Below are positions 1 through 7,544 of a stretch of DNA of 12,964 nucleotides, in pieces. Position 1 is the first letter of the stretch. Each line of letters opens with the position of its first letter. The notes beneath the pieces are model-generated. The model was not told the origin of the DNA. It ran no database searches and saw only the letters and a list, made by a program, of their open reading frames with translations. Source of the DNA: Pleurotus ostreatus/Saccharomyces cerevisiae fusant (taxonomy: Eukaryota > Opisthokonta); the NCBI GenBank assembly GCA_024196135.1, contig JAMQCK010001022.1, positions 1 through 12,964 of the forward strand. Direction: 5' to 3'. The position numbers and the translations under genes are program-made.

Positions 1-575
1 GTATGCTTCCTGATTCTGATCATGCGGTCGTTATGACACTTCATGCAGTAGATGCCTTGACTGGTCTTGGCGAATACGAGGTCGTCGATCCTGTTCTTGC
101 AGACTTTGCAGGTGAAGCAGTGGGCGTGGAAGGAGTCGTCGCCGGTCATGATGGCCTCATCGAGGATGGGCTGGTGGCAGAGACTGCAGTTGTAGGAGCA
201 GTTGGCGCATATGGGCGAGCCGTCGGAGAGAAGAAGTAGGTTTGTGTCGGCGGTAACCTGGTTATGGCATTTCGCGCACTTGAAGCAGCCGACATGGAAG
301 AGTGATTGACTGTGAGGAAGGGATGTTAGCGATTGACAGGGGAGGTGATTGACGCGGGGAAGGACGGCGCATCAGGCGCGTCAATTACAGATGCTCGGCG
401 AAAGAACGCACCCAAACGCGACGACGAGACCGCCCTGCTCGGTGAAGGCGGACTTGCCGCATCCTGGGCAGAGCCTGTCGTCCCCTGCATATTCGGGGGC
501 CGTGCTGTCCTGAACGGCGGACTGATCGAGGTGGGTGGGTTGGGCGGGCGTAGCACCGTGCATTGTTGCAAGCAT
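1..575 (-). CDS. LIM-domain Rho GTPase-activating protein, Rga type, N-terminal part (partial)
   Basis: This is the 5' part of a gene leaving the window at base 1. Exon 1 is 575-412, the intron 411-310 (102 nt, GTGCGT donor, CTAAC branch site, CACAG acceptor), and exon 2 runs 309-1. The visible protein has about 157 residues. LIM domain 1 starts with CPGC at residues 36-39, then HVGCFKCAKC at 60-69 (the intron splits the codon for Gly55), and closes with CANC. LIM domain 2 follows at once with CSLC, a HAHCFTCKVC core and YCMKCHNDRM. The pair of N-terminal LIM domains, and the TSQGIYCMKCHN motif in particular, resemble fungal Rga RhoGAPs, which switch off Cdc42/Rho GTPases during polarised growth. 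The GAP domain would lie outside the window, so that part is inferred; another LIM protein is possible. The start at 575 was chosen because the frame upstream is low-complexity Arg-rich; a second Met lies four codons later. Confidence 0.8.
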
Positions 576-1227
576 TCCCGCAGCAGGGAGTTGCTTGTGG
601 TTGGTATGCGCGACGGCGACGCGAAGGGCGTAAGGAGCGAGATGAAGAGAGGGAGGGCGGTGTTGGTGGGGGAGATGGCGGTGGAGGACAAGGTTAGATG
701 AACGTCCGCGCTCCCGCCGTCGTCGCGTCCGTCGTCGTCTGCCCAAATCAGAACGTGGGCGATATCACCGGCGCGATTGTTCGACAAATACGCCACAACA
801 CTTCAAAGGGTCCAAGCGCGTCCTTCTGGGTCGGCAGTGTGTATGCCTTGATGCTGGCAGTGAGCGCTTCTGGTTACTGGGGTGCTGTTGGGCGCTTGTT
901 GCGTCCGTATGCGCGTCTGGTGCGTGTGCCTGGCTCAAGCGCGACTTACTTTACTCTTCGCTTCGCCACGCCGTAACTGAAGACGTCTTGAGTTCGCAAA
1001 TGAGATGTCGACGCGGGCCCGACGCATTCAGTCCGCCAGCACATCTCCCGCGTAGCTGATCGGCCTGCCGTCTTAGAGTACAGTCGCTCATGCGTACTGG
1101 TGTGCTTGAGTCTATAGTCTGCCGGTATCCCCACATGAAATTCAACTTGTCTTGAGCTTTGCGAATCGCACAAGTCGTCAGGCGCGCTAGTCGGAGGCGC
1201 CCTTCTTGCGTCCTCTGATTTTGAAGG
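576..1227. other. Upstream region of the LIM gene; no gene seen
   Basis: This stretch lies 5' of the LIM-RhoGAP start and probably holds its promoter and 5' leader. It has pyrimidine/GTC-rich runs near 716-740. Open frames exist on both strands (for example minus 1500-946), but their translations are low in complexity and match no family I know. I saw no tRNA T-arm or box A/B arrangement. Confidence 0.4.
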
Positions 1228-1256
1228 TATACCACCCCGTATCGGGATATGCAACA
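1228..1256 (+). repeat. Left terminal inverted repeat (29 bp)
   Basis: Left arm of the imperfect inverted repeat. Its partner is 1621-1649 on the opposite strand, with 3 mismatches in 29. Similarity stops sharply outside 1228, which argues for a real element boundary rather than a chance palindrome. Confidence 0.6.
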
Positions 1257-1620
1257 AAATGGCAGGGTGTATAAGAAATGCAACACCCCGCCTTCCTAGC
1301 TTCTCGGGACACGTATGGATTAGATACTTAGTGGACCTCTTGTCTGCATGGGATTGTATACCGTGTGCCATCCTAGAGCGGATAGAGCACCTTGAGCGTC
1401 GTGCAGAAAATCCCCAAGTTGTTCGGCATCTGCCGGGAAAGTGTTGCATTACCCTTCGCTCGGTGTTGCACGGCGTATACGGTGAGCGCTTCGAGCCCAA
1501 TATTTATGAGAATATTACTGTAGGTAAAGGAACATGTCATGAGCACGTAGACGAATCTTAGTACGAGCGCGAGGTCTACAAGGGTAAGGACCGCCCATGC
1601 AACACGACGTCATCGGAAAC

Positions 1621-1649
1621 TGTTGCACATCCCGAGACGGGGTGGTACA
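1621..1649 (-). repeat. Right terminal inverted repeat (29 bp)
   Basis: Right arm of the imperfect inverted repeat, starting with TGTTGCA and ending in the complement of the CCACCCCG core. The bases outside 1649 do not match the complement of those outside 1228. Confidence 0.6.
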
Positions 1650-3120
1650 TCAGCGGCTTTTGAGCTATCTCGGACAAGGCAGCGTGTACAATCGATCCCA
1701 GATTCCCGCTACCATTTATGGTAGTGGGTTATGGGGACGGAACGCAAAACCGCTCTTAGCCGAGACTGACGGATTTTGAGGACTGTCACGTGAAGTGCAC
1801 ATGTCCGGGCCTGCGGAGGTCTCGACCCCTTGGCAGTCTGGCTTCCTTCCTGCCCTCACATCTTCATCGACGCCGTACCAAATTGCTAGCGTCGCACGAG
1901 GAACTGCTACGACCCGCTTCGGCGTCTGTCTAGCAACAGGCTAGAATTTCATATGGACATCGCCGACACCTTGACGCTCTCAGATTTGAACTCGCCACTA
2001 AAGACTCTGAAGTTGAGGACAGCAGTCGGCACACGTCGTAAGCTTCGAAGCTGCGCTTCTCTATTGCTTCCTGATGGTAGCTTGATATAAGCCGTGCCAT
2101 CCGACGCTGAACGGCGCTCGAATCCTTGAAAAGCACAACAAAAGTCGGCAGCTGGGTCGGACATATTCTGTTAAGGTGCGTAGCCGTGCAAAAGCTGTGC
2201 TAGTAGCGGGAGCGATTGCGCGCATCGGGGATTTCCGACCGAGATCATGGCGACAACGAGGAGGGAGAGAGGGCTCTCGTTGCGGTGAGGGGCCTGGACT
2301 TTTTGTGTCATCTTCCTTCGCTGCTGTTGGCACACAGGTCCGCGTATAGCATGCTTCAATGGCACTAGGCCTCACGTGGTGCTCCCAGTGGGGGCTTCTC
2401 TCAAGCCCAGCGGTTTGATGCCCCCTCCCCCTCCTCCCGACTCGGATGTCAACAGTTCTCCATCCTCTGTTCCCGCCGAAGAAGATCCCCACGCGACATA
2501 CACGTCCCCCGGCTCACCAATAACGACCTGTCTGAAATCCGCCTGAGTTACCTCTATGTCGACCGCAAGAAGCGCGAAACTCGCAAGATGAATGTCCGCA
2601 AATTTGTGCTCGTTCGATACGCATCGGGCGACGCTGTAGCGTATGCTGTCCCTGTATGCCTGCTGCTGCTGCTGACGATCAAGAGGGCGGCTCTCTCATG
2701 TTCGGGCGCGGCCACATTGCTGGTCTGGGCACGTCGTGAGGGGACATCCACGCGGATCACCCATTACTTGCTTTGACTCGAGTTTTACAGACACTAAGTA
2801 GAGTAGAAATATATACCTGCTGGGTAGCGGGCTCTGCCGTGCAACGGCCTTTCGAGTTATAGCTATAAGGATGTGTGCACAAGACCCTGACAAGCTGAAG
2901 TTGCTCACGTTGGAAGTCGGATCGTCGACTCACTGGGACGCACCGAGCTTCGGCCCGACCGCCGCCTGGTCCGTGCGGCGTACTTCTCGATATATAGGCC
3001 AAGCCTCCCCATTGAGGTTCCCTATCTTTGTGCTCGGGCATGTACGCTCACCAGTGAAGTTCCGACTGAGGTAGCGTCTTTTGCTGATTGCAAATTAATT
3101 TCCGACCCGTCTGGTTGCTT
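1650..3120. other. Gene-poor region; no supportable gene
   Basis: No open frame here gives a translation I recognise. Frames on both strands near 1930-2500 and 2554-3041 are of chance length and lack splice-joined continuations. A short frame at 2418-2546 starts Met followed by six prolines and stops after 42 codons. A second stretch in another frame (about 2525-2776) has locally coding-like composition, but I could not tie it to a family. A (CTG)5 run lies at 2660-2674, a small 5-bp-stem hairpin at 2836-2848, and a perfect 12-bp palindrome at 2857-2868. Decayed gene or transposon sequence is the most likely content. Confidence 0.4.
1705..1728. repeat. Near-perfect 24-bp palindrome
   Basis: Two 11-nt arms flank a TT centre. 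All arm positions pair except one that would be G-U in RNA (1708 with 1725). It lies 56 bp outside the right inverted repeat, in sequence without a recognisable gene. It may be a protein-binding palindrome or a remnant of a repeat. Confidence 0.45.
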
Positions 3121-3542
3121 CGGCTTCCAGCAATTTTTGGAACCCCCCACCCTTTCTTCCCTCTCTTTCTCTCTACCCGGTGAAGACGACGCGTCTGAGG
3201 GATCGGTGGATAGTGTGCAGTAGAGTAGCAAAATACAAGGGGTTTTTCGCAAAAATGAAATGGAAGTTGCGAATGAGTCATACCAATCTTCCGTCCGAGA
3301 GCGTCTATTGGAAGACGTGCTTGGAAATGGAAGGCGCGTCTGGATTTGCTGTTGCTTGTTCAAGTCAGCTGCTCTGCCTGTCTCATCCCGGAGTGTCTGT
3401 ATAGATGAAGTTGTTCTGCAGGTGACCAAGGAAGGAGAAAGTCTACCCGAAGTCGAACTTCGAGAAGGAAACGACAAGTCGCGGGCGCGAACATCATTGA
3501 GTCGCGATCGGGCACCGATCACTATTCATCTTTCCCACATCC
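3121..3542 (+). promoter_or_regulatory. Probable KTI12 promoter and 5' leader
   Basis: The region contains a pyrimidine-rich tract at about 3143-3178, an ACGCGT at 3189-3194, a CCAAT at 3285-3289 and an inverted CCAAT (ATTGG) at 3307-3311. CT-rich tracts and CCAAT boxes are common in fungal promoters. The assignment rests on position and motifs only; no transcription start can be read from the sequence. Confidence 0.35.
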
Positions 3543-4821
3543 ATGGCCTTCATCACCATCTCGGGCTACCCATGCTCGGGCAAGAGCACAATAGCGCAAA
3601 AGGTCAAGGAGGATCTCGAGCGCAGGCTACAGGATCCAGAATACAAGGGGCCAGCACTGCGAGTGGTGGTCGTGTCCGATGAGAGCCTGAGCATTCCGAG
3701 GAGCGCATATAATGGTGAGTAGGATAAGTACTTCCTCCCCCTCCTCCAAAGATCATTCTATTCTATTCCCCCCTGCCGTACTTACCCATCGCATGTCCTG
3801 ATCATCTTACCCAGATAGCCGCTCCGAGAAGCCAGCGCGTGGCGCGCTCTTGACTGCTGTTCAACGGAATATGAATCAGGATACGATCCTCATTGTCGAC
3901 GCACCGAACTACATCAAAGGCTTCCGGTATCAGATGTACTGCGCGGCAAGGGAGGCGAAGTTGAGGGTGTGCACTGTGCGTAGTTGTGCACATTATGATC
4001 TTCGTGTCCCCCTCCCATCGCCCTTCTTCACCCAACCCCGCGTACATTCTGCCTCTTCATGCTCCAAATGTTGTCGCACCCGCACCCCCCTACTCTCTCG
4101 TGCAAGCACACTGACGCCCCACTCGAGAAGTAGCTCTATACGGTGGCCACTGCAGACGTATGCCGCTCGCGGAACGAGGCACGACCGGAGGAGCAGCGCT
4201 ACGCGCCCGAGACGTACGCCTCTGCGCGAGGGGCGACGATATATTTTGCTGACCGTCCATCCCACATCAGCTTAGAGAACATGATTGCGCGCTTCGAAGA
4301 GCCCTCGTCTATGGTTCGATGGGACTCGCCACTGTTTACGATCACCTGGACGGACGAGGAGCTGCCGATGGATAGGATATGGGACGCGGTGACGCATGGG
4401 AATGTGAAGCCGCCGAATGCGGGGACGCAGGCGGTGAGTGGACGCGCGTTATGACGATGAGGAGGGGGAGAGTGGCTTGCTGACGCTAACGCAGGTCGTG
4501 AAAGCACCGACATCTGCGCTGCAAGCCCTCGAGCAGACCACGACGGCGCTCGTGTCAGCGATCTCGACACATCCAAGCGTGGTGGACGGCCTTGGGGGCA
4601 AGATCTCGCTTGCCATACCAGGCTCCAGGGATAGAGTGGAGCTGCGGCTGCCTCCTCGCACACTGACGCTTCCTGAGCTGCAGCGGCTGAAGCGCCAGTT
4701 CGTCACGGTGCACAAGAAGGCGATCACGCTGGGCACCACGGAGAAAGGTACAGTGGATTGGAGCGAGGGGAGCATCGCGCGGAAGTTTGCGGCGTATGTA
4801 GAGGAGAACGTGAGGCCGTAA
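3543..4821 (+). CDS. KTI12: Elongator-associated P-loop protein Kti12
   Basis: Four exons: 3543-3714, 3815-3975, 4134-4433 and 4495-4821, giving 319 residues with all phases consistent. Introns are 100, 158 and 61 nt. A Walker A motif GYPCSGKST sits at residues 8-16, followed by VVSDESL. Exon 2 holds the family stretch with RGAL (66-69) and LIVDAPNYIKGFRYQMYC, which includes the Walker B-like Asp86. Exon 3 gives the VATADVCRSRN segment, and exon 4 the helical C-terminal tRNA-binding half. Kti12 is a tRNA-dependent ATPase related to PSTK. It acts with Elongator in modifying wobble uridines (mcm5/ncm5U) in cytosolic tRNAs. Intron 2 was set by the family motif: the acceptor must precede LYTVAT, so the TAG at 4131-4133 is used. 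Start, length and C-terminus fit the family. The gene converges on RPA43 with 69 bp between stop codons. Confidence 0.93.
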
Positions 4822-4890
4822 TGGGATAGATATTAGGAAATTGCAAAGCGAGCAGTAAGACGACAAAGAAAGGGAGGATGGGAGAGAGGA

Positions 4891-6094
4891 TCATAAGGCT
4901 GATCCTTTCCTTCGCTTCTTCTTCCCCTCAACTGGTCGTGGCGCTTCTGCTGCTGCAGCCTCGGACTCATGTTTCCGCTTCTTCTCCTTCTTGCTCTCCC
5001 CATCCTTCTTTTTCTTCTCCTTCTTGGCTGCCTTTGCGGCCACCTTGTCGGCTTCCCGACCGAGCTTTTGCAAAAGGCCTTCGGCGTCTTCCTCCTCTTC
5101 TTGGTCTACCTTGGCTATGTCGGCGTCCTCATCGTCGGACGCGGAAGCGCGCAGAGGTGCCGCAGGGAGATCCTCTTCCTCGTCTTCGACCTCTTGTGAT
5201 CGTGAAGGGGCGGCGTCGTGGCGAGGGTCGAAGGGGTCGGGTTGTATGGAGCCTATGAGTGATAGCATGTCGTTGGCGATGGTCAAGCTAGTGGGAGTTA
5301 GTATGGATCTGAGGGTCAAGCGAGGTATAACGTACCCAATCACGGTGAAGGATAAATACTTCGCGTCTCCGCCTAATGGCTCGCGCGTGAGGTGATGTAC
5401 CCATCGGCCTCCCGTGTCACTCTCGACCGGTTTCTCGTCTTCGTCCGCTTCTGCGTCGGCAGCAGCAGGGCCAAACTCGGGGTCGTTCTCTGCAGCGCCG
5501 TACTCGAACTCCCATTGACCTTCGGGTATATGTCGTCGAGGGATAGAGACGTTGAAGGTGCGGTGAAGGAGGAGGGATATATGGTCCGGGGATGACAGGT
5601 TGATCTTGCCAACTATACTTCCGTTAGCAGGGTAGGCGCGTAAAGTGTGATCGGACGAACCTAGCTTCTGCCCTATGTGTGGATGCCAGACGGTGGCGCT
5701 GAAGCCGATCTTGCATACGAGGAAGGGGCATTCGTTACGGATTTGCGCGGCGCGGGAGAGGAATTCGAGGTGGGAATGGGAGAGGACGACGCCTTGGAAG
5801 GCTGGTATGTATCTGTGGGATCGCGGTGACTGGGAGGACGCGACGCGGGTATGTGATAGCGCACCTCATGACCATCGAGTCTAGCATCTCGAGCGCGCCT
5901 CGCGAAGGGTCGGCAGTGAAGGCGGGTGGGATGGAGATGACGAGGGAAGCCTTGACGACTTGAAACTCGGACTCGGCAGGAGGAGCGCGCGCCTTGCCCT
6001 TGTCCTTCTTAGGGGGGTCATCCTTCTTTGCTTTTTTATGTGGGGAGGTGTTTTCTGCGGCGTGCTTGCGCTTCTTGTCAGTGGCGGGGGCCAT
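4891..6094 (-). CDS. RPA43: DNA-directed RNA polymerase I subunit RPA43
   Basis: Four exons on the minus strand: 6094-5865, 5812-5661, 5612-5336 and 5287-4891. They are separated by introns of 52, 48 and 48 nt and give 351 residues. A basic Lys-rich leader (1-42) is followed by the Rpa43 N-terminal domain starting SEFQVVKASL (42-51). The OB-fold segment begins near VWHPHIGQKL (118-127) and continues VGKINLSSPDHISLLL. The last exon is an acidic stretch ending in a Lys/Arg-rich tail. Rpa43 with its partner Rpa14 forms the Pol I stalk, which contacts Rrn3 for rRNA gene initiation in the nucleolus. The basic leader and tail suit nuclear/nucleolar targeting. The frame stays open upstream to further Met codons as far as 6244, but these overlap the divergent PAM16 start, so 6094 was chosen. 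Intron 2 uses the TATAG acceptor, giving LVGKI across the join. Confidence 0.9.
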
Positions 6095-6221
6095 GGCGGC
6101 GGGGACAAGTGCGAAGTCGGCGAGCAGGCCCGGAAATTTTGGAAAGTTGGCCACGTGATCGATCGCCCTCTGTCTTCCCGACGTCCGCTCGCTCGTCGCC
6201 CGCATCCAGCCGCCGCCGTCC
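6095..6221. promoter_or_regulatory. Bidirectional promoter between RPA43 and PAM16
   Basis: Only 127 bp separate the two start codons, so both promoters must share or overlap here. A CACGTG at 6152-6157, flanked by GGC and ATC, sits near the middle. CACGTG is the core bound by bHLH factors such as Cbf1-like proteins and is frequent in promoters of fungal housekeeping genes. No TATA box is apparent. Binding is inferred from the motif alone. Confidence 0.55.
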
Positions 6222-6825
6222 ATGTCATCCCCAAAGGCCCTCATTCAGATTCTCATCAGCGGCTCCGTCATCTTTGGCAGGGCACTACGCGCTGGGGCGC
6301 AGCAGGCTATCAAAAGTGCGTGAACTTGGCCGTGCAGACGCGTTCGTGCTGACTGGGACGGATAGATGCGAAGTACACACCGGAGGCGGTGGCTGGAGGG
6401 GACGTTGCGGGTCTCAAGAACGCAACATCGCAGTCCATAACAGACCAGTTGACGCGGCAACACCGCATGACCCTGGACGAGGCGGAACTCATCCTCAATG
6501 TCAAGCGAGAGGCGGAGATGGAACAGGTTTTGAAGGTGCGTGGCTCGGCATGGTAGTAACTACCTCTTAATGACCGCGTCACCAGAACTACGAACACTTG
6601 TTCAAGATGAACTCTCCGAAGGAGGCCCCCGCGCAGCCGCAGAAGCCCGTCCGCGGGAAGAAGCTGGCGCCGCCCTCCCATTCACACTACCTCCAGTCCA
6701 AGGTCGTCCGCGCACGGGAACGTATAGAAGCGGAGCGTCAAGCTGGCCAGCCTCCATCCGCACCTGCACCAACCGCAGACGCACCGCCGCCCCCAGCAGC
6801 ATCCGACGCCCCCAAGGCTGGCTGA
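6222..6825 (+). CDS. PAM16: Mitochondrial import motor subunit PAM16 (TIM16)
   Basis: Three exons, 6222-6315, 6366-6535 and 6586-6825, with two 50-nt introns, giving 167 residues. The N-terminus is hydrophobic (residues 5-30), as in other Pam16 proteins that sit at the inner membrane. The J-like domain spans about 66-136, with MTLDEAELILNV (66-77), NYEHLFKMN (89-97) and HYLQSKVVRARERIEAER (122-139). It lacks the HPD of true J-proteins, which is the Pam16 hallmark. Pam16 pairs with Pam18 on the matrix side of TIM23 and controls how Pam18 stimulates mtHsp70 during import. Odd points: residues 98-121 form a Pro/Lys-rich insertion in place of a shorter Gly-containing loop, and the C-terminal 25 or so residues are Ala/Pro-rich. 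The exon 1 join (AA|T codon) gives a clean in-frame AIKNAKY. Confidence 0.92.
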
Positions 6826-7544
6826 TGCGTGCGCGCAAGAGGCCGGTAATACCCTACAGCTGTATAATAGTTGCTAATATCTGGAGACACCAATCCCCCA
6901 TTCACGACATGCAAATACACACAATGACTTCTATGCTCCTGCACTCCCTTCGTGATCGCACTTGGCGCATTAGCAGGTGAGCAATAGGTTCCGCTTCCGA
7001 GCAACTGAGCGCCGGACGTGCGATTCGGATGTTCTACATCAATTCCTCACCCTCGTCATGCACCATTCACGTATAGGACCCGGGCCTGCCGTGTACCGTG
7101 TCATGATGCAGGATTGGTACCACTATTGGTGCGAGGCCGATGCATGAAGGACATTGTATGTCTTATACATGCTTTCCTGTGTCAATGTTTGCTGAGCGCG
7201 CCGCAGGCTGCAAGTTACCTTACAATGTTACCCTTTGCTCCCGAGAGGATCGTTTGTTACTCAGCACGACGCTCGCTCTGAATAGCACCAATTGAGGCCG
7301 GATCCTCGCCAGGCTGTCGGATGAGCAATCATCATTGAGTCTTGACGACCTGCCGTCGCAGAGCTTCTACGCGCCGTCGGACCCGTACCTTCATGCCGTC
7401 TATATCCACCGATGTGACGCGTCCGTTGATGAGCTATGCCACCCGGGTGCCAGAGCGGCTTCTCCTCGCTTGCCTACACAGGACGTAGGCTCCCGTATAA
7501 GTACAGGCGGGTCGAGGGCGGGGCTGCGCATCTCCATCCATCCC
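6826..7544. other. Spacer between PAM16 and the carboxylesterase
   Basis: It holds the PAM16 3' end and the esterase upstream region. Two inverted CCAAT boxes (ATTGG) lie 12 bp apart at 7113-7117 and 7125-7129. I found no RNA gene and no frame with a recognisable product. Confidence 0.4.
7494..7502 (+). promoter_or_regulatory. TATA-like element upstream of the carboxylesterase
   Basis: A CGTATAAGT stretch lies about 45-50 bp before the ATG at 7545. This spacing suits a TATA box with a short 5' leader, and regulated secreted-enzyme genes in fungi often have one. It is a motif and position call only. Confidence 0.4.

Larger units (their letters stand above)
1228..1649. mobile_element. Putative degenerate MITE-like element bounded by inverted repeats
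   Basis: Bases 1228-1256 and the reverse complement of 1621-1649 agree at 26 of 29 positions; mismatches fall at left-copy positions 1229, 1241 and 1249. The repeat carries a CCACCCCG core and ends in TGCAACA. Within the 422 bp the 7-mer TGCAACA or its complement TGTTGCA occurs six times, always as pairs: 1250 and 1279, 1442 and 1464, 1598 and 1621. Terminal inverted repeats with subterminal motif clusters are typical of DNA transposons, where the motifs bind transposase. No transposase frame is visible and I found no convincing target-site duplication, so this would be an old non-autonomous copy. The superfamily cannot be named from this one copy. A structured regulatory DNA or RNA is the alternative. 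Confidence 0.5.

Noticed and set aside
946..1500. A 184-codon minus-strand open frame across the inverted-repeat region
   Set aside because: No domain, signal or splice-joined continuation; it runs through the inverted repeat and its composition looks random.
1218..1665. TTTTGA on both sides of the inverted-repeat element as a target-site duplication
   Set aside because: The right copy is 8 bp or more outside the repeat edge while the left is about 3 bp outside, and only six bases match, so it does not fit a clean duplication.
1949..2130. tRNA-like T-arm sequences on the minus strand (GTTCAAATC, GATTCGAGC)
   Set aside because: No matching acceptor stem, anticodon arm or D-arm could be built around either site.
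2061..2492. A 143-codon minus-strand open frame
   Set aside because: Low-information Arg/Pro/Ser-rich translation with no recognisable family; length is plausible by chance in GC-rich DNA.
2660..2674. A (CTG)5 run as a microsatellite
   Set aside because: Only five units, within the range expected by chance; noted but not called as a repeat feature.
3189..3194. ACGCGT upstream of KTI12 as a cell-cycle box
   Set aside because: It is about 350 bp from the start and Kti12 has no known cell-cycle expression; a single 6-mer there is most simply chance.
3022..3522. A 166-codon minus-strand open frame in the KTI12 upstream region
   Set aside because: The translation is Ser/Arg-rich and lies over the pyrimidine-rich promoter tract; no motif supports it.
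3260..3682. A plus-strand open frame running into KTI12 exon 1
   Set aside because: It overlaps the true KTI12 start in another frame and is not related to any family I recognise.
4878..5258. Leu/Ser-rich plus-strand frames opposite the RPA43 tail
   Set aside because: They are the antisense image of the Lys/Glu-rich C-terminal exon of RPA43; such regions give long open frames on the other strand.
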